Part shown: positions 54,749-63,977 of the stretch, in pieces
Layout of the letters: every line of letters starts with the position of its first letter
How positions within the stretch are numbered: position 1 is the first letter of the stretch
Origin: Pseudomonas borbori
GTDB lineage: Bacteria > Pseudomonadota > Gammaproteobacteria > Pseudomonadales > Pseudomonadaceae
Length of the DNA stretch: 64,000 bases
Reading direction: 5' to 3'
NCBI RefSeq assembly: GCF_900115555.1
Contig: NZ_FOWX01000006.1
Span: 1-64,000, forward strand
Translations under genes and position numbers: made by a program
The notes under the pieces: model-generated
Seen by the model: the letters and a program-made list of their open reading frames with translations, nothing else
Told to the model about the DNA's origin: nothing
Database searches by the model: none

Positions 54749-54870
54749 ATGGGGAATTCACTGTGGTGATCGCGCCAGCCAACGCAGCTTTCCCTCATCT
54801 CCGCCCCGAAACTTGCAGCCTGCGCCCTTCAGCCTGAAACTATGCCTTTCTCATCATTGAAGCCGAGCCC

Positions 54871-55743
54871 ATGAGCGACAGCCCCTATATTTTCGACGTG
54901 TCCGGTAGTGCCCAGTTCGAGCAACTGGTGATCGAGAACTCCTTCCACAAGCCGGTGTTGGTGGACTTCTGGGCTGAGTGGTGTGCGCCCTGCAAGGCGC
55001 TGATGCCACTGCTGGCGCAAATCACCGAGGGCTATCAGGGCGAACTGCTGCTGGCCAAGGTCAACTGCGACATCGAACAGGACATAGTCGCGCGCTTCGG
55101 CATTCGCAGCCTGCCCACCGTGGTGCTGTTCAGGGACGGCCAGCCGGTCGATGGCTTTACCGGCGCGCAACCGGAATCGGCGATCCGCGAACTACTCAAG
55201 CCCCACGTGGCCGAGCCGGCACCCGCCGCTGCCGACCCCATGCAGGCGGCCCAGGCCTTGTTCGCCGAGGGCCGCATCGGCGATGCCGAAGCCCTGCTCA
55301 AAGAAGTGCTGGCGGAAAATAACCAGCACGCCGCGGCGCTGATCCTCTACGCCCGCTGCCTGGCCGAACGCGGCGAGCTGGACGAGGCGCAAAGCGTGCT
55401 CGATGCGGTCAAGGGCGACGAGCACAAACAGGCCCTGGCCGGCGCCCGCGCACAGCTGACCTTCCTCCGCCAGGCCGCCGATATGCCCGAAGTCGCCGAC
55501 CTGAAAACCCGCCTGGCGCAAAACGCCGAAGACGACGAAGCCAGCTACCAACTGGCGCTCCAGCAACTGGCGCGCCAGCACTACGAACCGGCGCTCGACG
55601 CCCTGCTCAAACTGTTTATCCGCAACCGCAACTACGCCGACGGCCTGCCGCACAAAACCCTGCTGCAAGTCTTCGACCTGCTCGGCAACGAGCACCCGCT
55701 GGTGACCGCTTACCGACGCAAGCTGTATCAGGCGATTTACTAG
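54871..55743 (+). CDS. cnoX: Thioredoxin-TPR chaperone CnoX (YbbN)
   Basis: 290-residue cytosolic protein: thioredoxin domain (1-110) with the active site WCAPCKAL, then tetratricopeptide-like helices to the C-terminus (AQALFAEGRIGDAEALLKEV, YQLALQQLARQHYEPALDAL). E. coli CnoX has a single cysteine in this site; here CAPC has both, so some reductase activity is possible. It protects unfolded proteins during oxidative stress and works with GroEL or DnaK. Transcribed after a 120-base gap. Confidence 0.9.
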   Translation: MSDSPYIFDVSGSAQFEQLVIENSFHKPVLVDFWAEWCAPCKALMPLLAQITEGYQGELLLAKVNCDIEQDIVARFGIRSLPTVVLFRDGQPVDGFTGAQPESAIRELLKPHVAEPAPAAADPMQAAQALFAEGRIGDAEALLKEVLAENNQHAAALILYARCLAERGELDEAQSVLDAVKGDEHKQALAGARAQLTFLRQAADMPEVADLKTRLAQNAEDDEASYQLALQQLARQHYEPALDALLKLFIRNRNYADGLPHKTLLQVFDLLGNEHPLVTAYRRKLYQAIY

Positions 55744-55760
55744 GCAGGCCTGGGCCTGTC

Positions 55761-55840
55761 GGGCTTCGCGGCCAAAGCCCCTTCCACGAGCGCAGTTAGC
55801 CCTGCGGGAGGACTGGGCGGCACTCCGCTTTAGCCGCGAC
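55761..55840. repeat. Dispersed repeat family C, copy 4
   Basis: GGCTTCGCGGCCAAAGCCCC, TTCCACGAGCGCAG, then GCGGGAGGACTGGGCGGCAC and TCCGCTTTAGCCGCGAC; arms are complementary. Diverged relative of 11852-11937, between cnoX and the converging small gene. Confidence 0.55.
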
Positions 55841-55889
55841 AGGTCAGAGATGGATAACCTGTCGCTGTGCAGTTATTCATCGGTACTTA

Positions 55890-56240
55890 TCAACCAACCC
55901 AGTGATAGATAGGCGCATCCGCGCCCGTCTCCATCCGCACTTGACCGCAGTGCCGCAGCCGTACCAACAAGCGCTTGCCCGCGGCCTCGCCACCGGCCAG
56001 CGCGGCCAATTGCCCGAGCAACTGTGGCCCTTCGATCTGCCCGGCGTTACGCAGCAGCTCCAGCGTGGTTTGCCATAAGGCGTCGGCCGGGACGTGCGTA
56101 GCGGCGGGCGCGGCAACGGGCAACGGCTCGACCGGCGCACTCGGCGCAACGTGCTGCGTCAACTGCGCCCAATCCTCGGCGTCCAGTTCCACCGTCAGGT
56201 CCACCGGCCAGTCGCCGACCCGCCCACGAATGCGCACCAT
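55890..56240 (-). CDS. Conserved hypothetical protein
   Basis: 116-residue protein beginning MVRIRGRVGDWPVDLTVELD, with a Pro/Ala linker near residues 35-55 and a helical C-terminal domain (LELLRNAGQIEGPQLLGQLA, LLVRLRHCGQVRME). A similar gene lies divergent to the zrgA-like gene in other pseudomonads. ATG 56240 was chosen because the extension to 56366 is rich in non-family residues and runs into the Zur box. Function unknown. Confidence 0.68.
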   Translation of the reverse strand: MVRIRGRVGDWPVDLTVELDAEDWAQLTQHVAPSAPVEPLPVAAPAATHVPADALWQTTLELLRNAGQIEGPQLLGQLAALAGGEAAGKRLLVRLRHCGQVRMETGADAPIYHWVG

Positions 56241-56325
56241 ATCTTTATCCTCAAATGATCTGCGGGCATGCTCCCACGCCACCCGCATGCCGCCAAGGGA
56301 CACTGGCCAGAGGACGCACAAAGTT

Positions 56326-56338
56326 GTTATAACATAAC
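56326..56338. promoter_or_regulatory. Zur-type box
   Basis: GTTATAACATAAC is a GTTAT-N3-ATAAC palindrome, matching the zinc-uptake-regulator consensus GTTATANTATAAC at 11 of 12 fixed positions. It lies 31 bases upstream of the zrgA-like gene, in the divergent promoter region. Confidence 0.75.
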
Positions 56339-56368
56339 GCGAATTAGCAGCCATCACCGGAGACACCC

Positions 56369-56941
56369 ATGCGCCGCCTCTTGCTCGCCTTGCCTTTCGC
56401 CCTTTTACCGCTGGCCGCCGCCCAGGCCAGCGATCACGAACACGAACATGACCACGCCGAACACGGCAGCCTGGATGCCCACGAGCATGGCGCCGCCCGC
56501 CTCAATGTGGTGCTCGACGGCCAAGCCCTGGAGCTGGAGCTGGAAAGCCCGGCCATGAATCTGGTGGGTTTCGAACATGCCGCCACGAGCGACGCCGACA
56601 AGGCCAAGGTCGCCGCCGCACGCAGCCAACTACAAGGCCCGCAGGCCCTGTTCGGCCTGGGTGCAGGCGCTTGCACCCTGAGCGAAACCGAGCTCGAAAG
56701 CGCATTGTTCGAAGATGATGAGCATGAGGAACATCACAACCACGATGAAGACAGCGAGCACAGCGAAATCCATGCGCACTACCAGCTCGACTGCAAAAAG
56801 CCTGGCGAATTGAAACAATTGAACCTGAGCGAACTGTTCAAGCGCTTCCCCGCCACCGAGAAAATTCAGGTACAACTGATCGGCCCAAGCGGCCAGCAAG
56901 GCGTCGAGCTGACACCCGCCAAGCCGTCCCTCGGTTTCTAA
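56369..56941 (+). CDS. ZrgA-type zinc-binding protein (DUF2796)
   Basis: 190-residue exported protein: signal peptide ALPFALLPLAAAQA, then two histidine/acid-rich zinc-binding stretches (SDHEHEHDHAEHGSLDAHEH near residues 20-40; EDDEHEEHHNHDEDSEHSEI near 115-135) around a folded core that carries HEHGAARLNVVLDGQALELE. It is the DUF2796/ZrgA family, a periplasmic zinc donor. A Zur-type box precedes it and an ABC exporter follows, matching the zinc-regulated PA4063-4066-type locus of P. aeruginosa. Confidence 0.87.
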   Translation: MRRLLLALPFALLPLAAAQASDHEHEHDHAEHGSLDAHEHGAARLNVVLDGQALELELESPAMNLVGFEHAATSDADKAKVAAARSQLQGPQALFGLGAGACTLSETELESALFEDDEHEEHHNHDEDSEHSEIHAHYQLDCKKPGELKQLNLSELFKRFPATEKIQVQLIGPSGQQGVELTPAKPSLGF

Positions 56942-56986
56942 ATTTTCGGAGCGCAGCGTGGCCGGGGCAACCCGGCCGCTTACTTT

Positions 56987-57697
56987 ATGAGCAATGCCCT
57001 GATCAGCCTGTCCAACCTCGGTTTCGCCTGGCCCGGCCAGGCGCAGCTGCTGGACATCCCCAGTTTCACCCTGGAGCGCGGCGAAAGCCTGTTTCTCAAG
57101 GGTCCCAGCGGCAGCGGCAAGACCACCCTGCTCGGCCTGCTCGGCGGCGTGCAGACGCCCGGTCGCGGCAGCATCCGCCTGCTCGACCAGGAACTCCGCA
57201 CCCTCTCGGCCAGCGCCCGCGACCGCTTTCGCGTCGACCACACCGGCTACATCTTCCAGCAGTTCAACCTGCTGCCGTTTCTCTCGGTGCGCGAGAACGT
57301 CGAGTTGCCCTGTCACTTCTCCAGGCTGCGCGCCAGCCGCGCCATCCAGCGCCACGGCAGCATCGACCAGGCCGCCGCCACCCTGCTCGCCCACCTCGGT
57401 CTGAAAGAGACCAGGCTGCTCGAGCGCCGCGCCGACGAACTGTCCATCGGCCAGCAACAGCGGGTCGCTGCCGCCCGCGCCCTGATCGGCCAGCCCGAGC
57501 TGGTGATCGCCGACGAGCCGACTTCGGCCCTGGACTTTGATGCCCGCGAGGCCTTCCTCCAGTTGTTGTTCGCCGAGTGCCGCGAGGCCGGCGCCAGCCT
57601 GCTGTTTGTCAGTCACGACCAGAGCCTGGCGCGCCTGTTCGACCGCAGCCTGTCGCTGGCCGAACTCAACCGCGCCGCCACCCCGACGGAGGTCTGA
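56987..57697 (+). CDS. ABC transporter ATP-binding protein (LolD/MacB type)
   Basis: 236-residue ATPase with Walker A GPSGSGKTT (about residue 37), Q-loop FQQFNLLPFLSV, signature LSIGQQQRVAAARALIG (LSGGQ replaced by LSIGQ, as in some MacB-type ATPases) and Walker B LVIADEPTSALDF. It pairs with the FtsX-type permease that follows three bases later. Such tandem pairs move lipids, metal complexes or peptides; zinc homeostasis is suggested by position after zrgA. Confidence 0.88.
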   Translation: MSNALISLSNLGFAWPGQAQLLDIPSFTLERGESLFLKGPSGSGKTTLLGLLGGVQTPGRGSIRLLDQELRTLSASARDRFRVDHTGYIFQQFNLLPFLSVRENVELPCHFSRLRASRAIQRHGSIDQAAATLLAHLGLKETRLLERRADELSIGQQQRVAAARALIGQPELVIADEPTSALDFDAREAFLQLLFAECREAGASLLFVSHDQSLARLFDRSLSLAELNRAATPTEV

Positions 57698-57699
57698 AG

Positions 57700-58965
57700 G
57701 TGTACCTATTACGTCTGGCCCTGGCCAGCCTGGGCAACCGCCGCTTCACCGCGCTGCTCACGGTATTCGCCATCGCCCTCTCCGTTTGCCTGTTGCTGGC
57801 CGTCGAACGGGTGCGCAGCGAAGCGCGCGCCAGCTTCGCCAATACCATCAGCGGCACCGACCTGATCGTCGGCGCGCGCTCGGGCAGCGTCAACCTGCTG
57901 CTGTATTCGGTGTTCCGCATCGGCAATGCGACCAACAACATTCGCTGGGACAGCTTCGAGCGCTTCGCCGAACACCGTCAGGTCAAGTGGGCGATTCCGA
58001 TTTCCCTCGGCGACTCGCACCGCGGCTACCGGGTGATGGGCACCAGCCAGGCGTATTTCGAGCACTTCCGCTATGCCCGCAGCCAGCCACTGAAGATCGA
58101 GCAGGGCCGGCCCTTCGCCAGCGATCCGTTCGAGGTGGTGCTGGGGGCGGAAGTGGCCAGGGCGCTGGACTACAGTCTCGGCGAAGAGCTGGTGCTGGCC
58201 CATGGCGTAGCGACCATCAGCCTGGTCAAGCACGACGACAAGCCCTTCACCGTGGTCGGCATTCTCGAACGCACCGGCACCCCGGTGGATCGCACCCTGC
58301 ATATTTCCCTCGGCGGCATGGAAGCGCTGCACGTCGACTGGCAGAACGGCATGCCGGCACGTGGCGCTGGCGTGGTCAGCGCCGAGCAAGCCAGAAATAT
58401 GGATCTACAGCCGAAGCAGATCACCGCCTTCCTGCTCGGCCTCAATAGCAAGATCGCCACCTTCAGTTTGCAGCGCGAAATCAACGAGTTCCGTGGCGAG
58501 CCGCTGCTGGCAATTCTGCCCGGCGTAGCCCTGCAAGAGTTGTGGAGCCTGATGGGCACGGCGGAAAAGGCGCTGTTCGTGGTCTCGCTGTTCGTCGTGC
58601 TGACCGGTTTGATCGGCATGCTCACGGCGATCCTCACCAGCCTCAACGAACGCCGCCGGGAGATGGCGATCCTCCGTTCGGTGGGCGCGCGGCCCTGGCA
58701 TATCGCCGGCCTGCTGATCCTGGAAGCCTTCGCCCTGGCCTTAGCCGGCGTGCTGCTGGGCCTGTTGCTGCTGTACCTGGGCATCGCCGGCGCACAAAGT
58801 CATGTGCAGGCCAACTACGGCCTGTATCTGCCGCTTGACCTGCCAACGGCCTATGAGTGGACGCTGCTCGGCGCTATCCTGAGCGCCGCCCTGCTGATGG
58901 GCTGCGTACCCGCCTGGCGCGCCTATCGGCAGTCGCTGGCCGATGGGTTATCGATTCGTTTGTGA
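57700..58965 (+). CDS. ABC transporter permease (FtsX/MacB family)
   Basis: 421-residue inner-membrane permease of the FtsX family: N-terminal helix (LALASLGNRRFTALLTVFAI), a large periplasmic domain (about 45-290), then three C-terminal helices (LFVVSLFVVLTGLIGMLTAI, LLILEAFALALAGVLLGL, LLGAILSAALLMGCVPAWRA). GTG 57700 follows GGAGG at seven bases; the frame from 57577 overlaps the ATPase gene and is rejected. It forms the transporter with the preceding ATPase. Confidence 0.88.
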   Translation: MYLLRLALASLGNRRFTALLTVFAIALSVCLLLAVERVRSEARASFANTISGTDLIVGARSGSVNLLLYSVFRIGNATNNIRWDSFERFAEHRQVKWAIPISLGDSHRGYRVMGTSQAYFEHFRYARSQPLKIEQGRPFASDPFEVVLGAEVARALDYSLGEELVLAHGVATISLVKHDDKPFTVVGILERTGTPVDRTLHISLGGMEALHVDWQNGMPARGAGVVSAEQARNMDLQPKQITAFLLGLNSKIATFSLQREINEFRGEPLLAILPGVALQELWSLMGTAEKALFVVSLFVVLTGLIGMLTAILTSLNERRREMAILRSVGARPWHIAGLLILEAFALALAGVLLGLLLLYLGIAGAQSHVQANYGLYLPLDLPTAYEWTLLGAILSAALLMGCVPAWRAYRQSLADGLSIRL

Positions 58966-58974
58966 GGCCTGACC

Positions 58975-59496
58975 ATGCACCGCCCCCTGCTCGCCACCTT
59001 GTTGCTCGCCCTGACCCTGCCGTTATCGGCCGCCGAGGTGCGCGAGCTGAACTGGTCGGAGATGGTCCCGGCCGATGCGCCAGCGCAAGCGGTCGAGCCC
59101 GCGCCCATCCATGACCTGTCGCAACTGGCCGACGCTTTGTCCGAAGCCGGCCCGGCCGCCGCGCAGCAATCGCCCGCCGCGCCGGTGGTCGAGGAACTGC
59201 ACGGTCAGAGGGTGAAATTGCCGGGCTATATAGTGCCGCTGGATGTCACCGACGAAGGCCGGGTCACCGAGTTCCTGCTGGTGCCCTACTTCGGCGCCTG
59301 CATCCATGTACCGCCACCGCCCTCCAACCAGATCGTGCACGTCACCGCCGAACTGGGCGTGCTGCTGGATGCGCTGTACCAGCCATTCTGGATCGAGGGG
59401 CCGCTGAAGGTCGAGCAGAGCAGCAGCGAACTGGCCGAAGCCGGCTACCAGATGCAGGCGGACAAGATCTACGCTTACGAATTGCCGGATAGCTGA
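58975..59496 (+). CDS. DUF3299 exported protein
   Basis: 173-residue exported protein: signal peptide LLATLLLALTLPLSAA, then a DUF3299 domain with LPGYIVPLDV, LLVPYFGACIHVPPPPSNQI and DKIYAYEL. The cysteine-histidine pair in GACIHVPPPP is invariant in the family and is a candidate metal site. It starts nine bases after the permease, so it belongs to the same operon and completes the zinc-linked locus. Function unknown. Confidence 0.83.
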   Translation: MHRPLLATLLLALTLPLSAAEVRELNWSEMVPADAPAQAVEPAPIHDLSQLADALSEAGPAAAQQSPAAPVVEELHGQRVKLPGYIVPLDVTDEGRVTEFLLVPYFGACIHVPPPPSNQIVHVTAELGVLLDALYQPFWIEGPLKVEQSSSELAEAGYQMQADKIYAYELPDS

Positions 59497-59756
59497 ACGG
59501 ATCCGCAGCCGAGCACCACCTCGCCCCCTCGAATCCGGCAGGACGGGCCTTGACCCGTCGCGCCAGGCGCTGCACAAGCCCGGATTGCGCCGCTGCGGCT
59601 AGCGGAGCGGCAGGCGGCTATTCATCTGCCGCTGCCGGATACTCAAGCCAGGTGCCATAGCGAGACCCTCTCCAGGCAGGGCGCGCAACCCGCGCCCCAG
59701 TAGCCTGCCGCAGCCTCCCTGCATGCGGCATCGGCAGTCTGGCACGGGCGTGAGAA

Positions 59757-60143
59757 CTACTCCCGGCTCAACCCGCGCAGGGCCCAGAAGGCCAACCCGG
59801 CGGCAACCACCTCGAGCAGCAAGGCCAGCAGGTTGAAGGTCTGCTGGGCGCCGCCGTCCAGCCACAGGCCGCCGATGCGCGCCAGGGCCAGGGCGCTGTA
59901 CAGCAGCACCAGCAGGGTCAAGGCGGCGCGGGTCAGGTCGAGGCGAGTCAGGGCCAGGCCGAGAAAGGCCGCCAGACCGAGCTGCAGGCCACCGTAATAG
60001 GCGCGCACATCGGTCGCCGCGGCAGGCGCCATCAGCAGCATGCCGCTGAGGTTGCTCATCTCATGGGGCCGAACGAAGTAGGCCAGGCCCAAACCGGCCA
60101 GCGCCAGCATCTGCAGGACCAGAATCACGCGTGCAAACAACAT
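59757..60143 (-). CDS. DUF4345 family membrane protein
   Basis: 128-residue protein with four transmembrane helices (ILVLQMLALAGLGLAYFV, YGGLQLGLAAFLGLAL, ALTLLVLLYSALALARI, ALLLEVVAAGLAFWAL). MSNLSGMLLMAPAAATDVRAYYGG is typical of DUF4345. ATG 60143 was chosen. The 260 bases between it and the preceding gene hold no gene or repeat that I recognise. Function unknown. Confidence 0.75.
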   Translation of the reverse strand: MLFARVILVLQMLALAGLGLAYFVRPHEMSNLSGMLLMAPAAATDVRAYYGGLQLGLAAFLGLALTRLDLTRAALTLLVLLYSALALARIGGLWLDGGAQQTFNLLALLLEVVAAGLAFWALRGLSRE

Positions 60144-60275
60144 CGACAGCTCCCTTGTTCCGATAATCGTCCAGGCAGCATAGGCTGCCTGCGACCTATC
60201 CGGATACAGCCGCTGATTTGGCTCCCGGGCGGGACAGCGCTATGCTCGGCCAACGATCCACAATGGAGTTCCAGC

Positions 60276-60710
60276 ATGCGTCCGTTAATTCTTATCGCCG
60301 GTCTCTGCGCCGGCCTCGCCCAGGCTGCCGAGCCGATCAGCATCGACGTGCACCGGGACGCCAATTGCGGCTGCTGCAAGGCCTGGATCAGCCATCTGCA
60401 GGACAACGGCTTCAGGGTCAACGACCATGTCGAAAGCGACATGAGTGCGGTCAAACAGCGCCTCGGCGTGCCGCCGCGCCTGGCCTCCTGTCACACCGGG
60501 GTGATCGACGGCAAGTTCGTCGAGGGCCACGTGCCGGCGGCCGACATCCTCAAGTTGCGCCAGCAGCCGGACCTGCTCGGTGCCGCGGTGCCGGGCATGC
60601 CGGCCGGCTCGCCGGGGATGGAGATGGGCGATCGCCAGCAGCCCTACCAGGTCATCGGTCTGGACCAGCAGGGCAAGGAGCGCGTGCTCGGCGACTACCC
60701 GGGCAACTGA
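60276..60710 (+). CDS. DUF411 metal-binding exported protein
   Basis: 144-residue exported protein: signal peptide PLILIAGLCAGLAQA, then a DUF411 domain with the ANCGCCKAW motif (about residue 29) and ASCHTGVIDGKFVEGHVPA (about 74), the conserved cysteine/histidine metal ligands, followed by a Met/Gly-rich stretch GMPAGSPGMEMGD that could bind copper. GGAG lies eight bases before ATG 60276. Some relatives lie in copper-resistance clusters; none is visible here. Confidence 0.82.
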   Translation: MRPLILIAGLCAGLAQAAEPISIDVHRDANCGCCKAWISHLQDNGFRVNDHVESDMSAVKQRLGVPPRLASCHTGVIDGKFVEGHVPAADILKLRQQPDLLGAAVPGMPAGSPGMEMGDRQQPYQVIGLDQQGKERVLGDYPGN

Positions 60711-60781
60711 TCCAACTTACTGGCGCCCGCCCCGGAGGGCGACGACACTGCAGTCTAGGAACTGACGAAGGGAGCCGGGCA

Positions 60782-61657
60782 ATGCGCTGGAAACGGGCAA
60801 GACGCAGCGACAACGTGGTGGATGCGCGCGGACGCAATGGCGCGAGGCGCTTTGGCGGGACCAAGGGGTTGAGCCTCGGCGGTGTCGCCGCGGTGGTGAT
60901 CATCGGCTTGCTGATGGGCCAGGATCCGCTGCAGATCCTCGGCCAACTGGCCGGCCAGGCCACCCAGACCAGTTCGTTCGACTCGCGGCAGAGTGCGCCA
61001 CCGGCGGCCAACGATGAACAGGCGGAGTTCGTTCGCGCCATCCTCGGCGACACCGAGGACACTTGGCGCGCACTCTTCCAGAGCGCCGACCGCTCATACC
61101 GCGACCCGACCCTGGTGCTGTTCCGCGGCGGAGTCGACTCGGCCTGTGGCTTCGCCGACTCGGCGGTCGGCCCCTTCTACTGCCCCGGCGATCAGCGGGT
61201 CTACCTGGATCTGCAATTCTTCCGCGAACTGGAACAGCGCTTTGCCGCCGCCGGCGACTTCGCCCAGGCCTATGTGATCGCCCATGAGGTCGGTCACCAT
61301 GTGCAGACCCTGCTCGGCGTCTCGGCCAGGGTGCAGGCCGCACGCCGGCGCGGCGAACGCATGGAGGGCGGCAACGGCCTGCTGGTGCGTCAGGAGTTGC
61401 AGGCCGATTGCCTGGCCGGGATCTGGGCCCACCACGCCCAGCGCCGTCTCGACTGGCTGGAGCCGGGCGATTTGGAGGAAGCACTGAACGCCGCCAATGC
61501 CATCGGCGACGACCGTTTGCAGAAACAGACGCGCGGCCAGGTGGTGCCGGACTCCTTCACCCACGGCACCTCGGCGCAGCGCATGCGCTGGTTCAAGCTC
61601 GGCTTCGAGCACGGCCAGGTCGGCCGCTGCGATACCTTCCAGGTGGCGCGGCTGTAA
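60782..61657 (+). CDS. Neutral zinc metallopeptidase (YpfJ family)
   Basis: 291-residue membrane-anchored protease: basic N-terminus (MRWKRARRSDNVVDARGRNG), one transmembrane helix (LGGVAAVVIIGLLMG, about residues 31-46), then a periplasmic zincin domain with HEVGHHVQ (about residue 169) and the third ligand region RQELQADCLAGIWA. GGGAG lies before ATG 60782. The frame to 60218 is an extension through DUF411 and is rejected. Substrates unknown. Confidence 0.87.
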   Translation: MRWKRARRSDNVVDARGRNGARRFGGTKGLSLGGVAAVVIIGLLMGQDPLQILGQLAGQATQTSSFDSRQSAPPAANDEQAEFVRAILGDTEDTWRALFQSADRSYRDPTLVLFRGGVDSACGFADSAVGPFYCPGDQRVYLDLQFFRELEQRFAAAGDFAQAYVIAHEVGHHVQTLLGVSARVQAARRRGERMEGGNGLLVRQELQADCLAGIWAHHAQRRLDWLEPGDLEEALNAANAIGDDRLQKQTRGQVVPDSFTHGTSAQRMRWFKLGFEHGQVGRCDTFQVARL

Positions 61658-61720
61658 AACCAACCCGACCGTGGGCTGACGGCAAGCAGGGCTGCAACGG
61701 CTCGCCCAGCGTGCTGTCGG

Positions 61721-62608
61721 CTATTGTGCCCAGGGCGGTGGCGGCTCTTCGCCGACGGGGGCATCCTCGGCATTCAGCAGGGCCTGGCGGCGCGCTTCTT
61801 CGGCCAGGGTGGCCTTGATCTCGCGCATCACCGCATCGATATCGGCGGCCTCTTCAGGATCGTCGAACTCGCCGGTCAGCGGGCTGTCCGGGGTCAGTTC
61901 GCCGGCCTCGTACAGCGCCCACATTTCCTTGGCGTACTTGCTGAACTTGAGTTCCGGGGCGAACTGGCCGAAATAGGCGGCCATATTGCCGACATCGCGC
62001 TCGAGCATGCTGAAAGCATGGCTGTTGGCAGCGGCATCGACCGCTTGCGGCAGGTCGATGATCACCGGGCCTTCAGGCCCCAGCAGCACGTTGAACTCGG
62101 ACAAGTCGCCATGCACCAGGCCGGCGCAGAGCATCTTGACCACCTCACCGATCATGAAGGCATGGAATTCGCGGGCATCTTGCGGGTGCAGGTCGACATC
62201 GTTGAGGCGCGGCGCAACGTTGCCCTCATCGTCGAGGACCAGTTCCATCAGCAACACGCCCTCGAGGAAGTCGTAGGGCTTGGGCACCCGCACCCCGGCG
62301 CCAGCCAGATGGAACAAGGCAGCCACTTCGGCGTTCTGCCAGGCATCTTCCTGGCCCTTGCGGCCATACTTGGTGCCCTTGCTCATGGCCCGCATATCGC
62401 GGCTGCTGCGCACCTTGCGCCCCTCCTGATACTGCGCCGCCTGACGGAAACTGCGCTTGTTGGCCTCCTTGTAGACCTTGGCGCAGCGCAGTTCATCACC
62501 GCAGCGCACCACGTACACCGCGGCTTCCTTGCCACTCATCAGCGGGCGCATCACTTCGTCGACCAGACCAGCCTCGACCAGGGGTTCAATACGTTTTGGC
62601 GTCTTCAT
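61721..62608 (-). CDS. RIO-type serine kinase
   Basis: 295-residue atypical protein kinase of the RIO1 family. Catalytic loop HGDLSEFNVLL (about residue 166) and the metal-binding IIDLPQAVD are intact; the phosphate-binding region is MSGKEAAVYVVRCGDE with ELRCAKVYK lysine. Bacterial RIO kinases have no firm role; eukaryotic ones act in ribosome maturation. ATG 62608 was chosen; the longer frame to 62701 lacks a family match. Divergent from ada. Confidence 0.88.
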   Translation of the reverse strand: MKTPKRIEPLVEAGLVDEVMRPLMSGKEAAVYVVRCGDELRCAKVYKEANKRSFRQAAQYQEGRKVRSSRDMRAMSKGTKYGRKGQEDAWQNAEVAALFHLAGAGVRVPKPYDFLEGVLLMELVLDDEGNVAPRLNDVDLHPQDAREFHAFMIGEVVKMLCAGLVHGDLSEFNVLLGPEGPVIIDLPQAVDAAANSHAFSMLERDVGNMAAYFGQFAPELKFSKYAKEMWALYEAGELTPDSPLTGEFDDPEEAADIDAVMREIKATLAEEARRQALLNAEDAPVGEEPPPPWAQ

Positions 62609-62827
62609 TAGCTTTAATCGTGGGTCCTGTGTTGCCCTATTCGCGTATACCGCCCCGTTATACGGCAATCCTCGGGCAGAACCCAGCCCACGGGTCATCA
62701 TGTGTCCATTAGCGGGTCAATAAATAGTTGCCGACTGACCACGAGCTGCAGATTTGAAAGCGCGATTGGCATTGGCGCAGCCGGCGCAAGGGTCGACAAT
62801 CGACTCATCATTTCCTGGAGCCGCGCC

Positions 62828-63868
62828 ATGCTCGATCCCGACCGCTGCTGGCAAGCCGTCTGCGCCCGCGACGCCGCGCGCGACAACCAGTTCGTCTTCG
62901 CCGTGCGCTCCACCGGCATCTATTGCCGGCCGAGCTGCCCGGCGCGGCGGCCACGACGCGACAACGTCAGCTTCCACGCCGATGCGCAGAGCGCCGAAGC
63001 CGCCGGTTTCCGTCCGTGCCGGCGCTGCTCGCCGCAGGGCGCCAGCCCGGCCGAACAGCTCGATCAACTGGTCGCCGCCGCCTGTCGCCTGCTGGTCGAG
63101 CAGGACAAGACACCGGCCCTCGAACAACTCGCCGCGCGCATTGGCCTGTCCGCCTCGCACCTGGCGCGCGCATTCAAGGCGCGCACCGGGCTGACGCCGA
63201 AGGCCTGGGCCAACGCCCAACGCCGCGCACAGCTTGAAGCCGGCTTGCCACAGGCCGAGTCGGTGCTGCAGGCGGCGCTGGCCGCCGGCTATTCCGGGAC
63301 CCGTGCGCTGTACGCCCAGGGCGACGCTTTGAGCCCGGCACAACGGCGCCGGCGCGGCGCCGGTGAAGCCCTGCGCTACGCCATCGCCGCCTGCCCGCTC
63401 GGCCAGTTGCTGCTGGCCAGCAGTGCCAAGGGCGTCTGCGCCCTGCTGTTCGGTGACACCGACGAGGCGCTGGAAAGCGAGCTGCGTCAGCGCTTCGCCG
63501 CCGCCCGCCTGCAACGCGACGATGCCGGCCTGGGCGACTGGCTGCAGCAGGTCATCGGCCAGATCGAGGAACCGCAACGCGCCGCGCAGTTGCCCCTGGA
63601 CTTGCGCGGCACGGTCTTTCAGCAACAGGTGTGGCACGCCCTGCAGCAAATCCCGGTGGGGCAAACGCGACGCTATGGCGAACTGGCCGCCAGTATCGGC
63701 AGCCACCCGCGCGCGGTGGCGCAGGCCTGCGCGAGTAATCCTCTGGGCCTGCTGGTGCCCTGCCATCGGCTGATCGGCGCCAATGGCGCGCTGAGCGGCT
63801 ACCGCTGGGGGCTGGCGCGCAAGGCGGCGCTGCTGCAGGGCGAAGCCCAGGCGCCGGATGAGGGATGA
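62828..63868 (+). CDS. ada: Ada DNA methylation repair protein and regulator
   Basis: 346-residue protein with all three Ada parts. The N-terminal zinc domain (1-75; cysteines in YCRPSCPARRP and FRPCRRCSP) accepts methyl groups from phosphotriesters and switches the protein into an activator; an AraC-like DNA-binding domain follows (about 80-180; LSASHLARAFKARTGLTP); the C-terminal O6-methylguanine methyltransferase has PCHRLIGANGALSGYRWG with the active cysteine. No alkA or alkB lies downstream within the window. ATG 62828 is the family start. Confidence 0.93.
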   Translation: MLDPDRCWQAVCARDAARDNQFVFAVRSTGIYCRPSCPARRPRRDNVSFHADAQSAEAAGFRPCRRCSPQGASPAEQLDQLVAAACRLLVEQDKTPALEQLAARIGLSASHLARAFKARTGLTPKAWANAQRRAQLEAGLPQAESVLQAALAAGYSGTRALYAQGDALSPAQRRRRGAGEALRYAIAACPLGQLLLASSAKGVCALLFGDTDEALESELRQRFAAARLQRDDAGLGDWLQQVIGQIEEPQRAAQLPLDLRGTVFQQQVWHALQQIPVGQTRRYGELAASIGSHPRAVAQACASNPLGLLVPCHRLIGANGALSGYRWGLARKAALLQGEAQAPDEG

Positions 63869-63977
63869 GTACGCCGACTGTACGCAACAACGATCTGGCG
63901 CATACAGCTGGCTGCTGGCTGCCAGCCCAACCCCGTGAAACAATGCGCTTTCCCCCAGCGCACCCCCGCGGAGCCGC

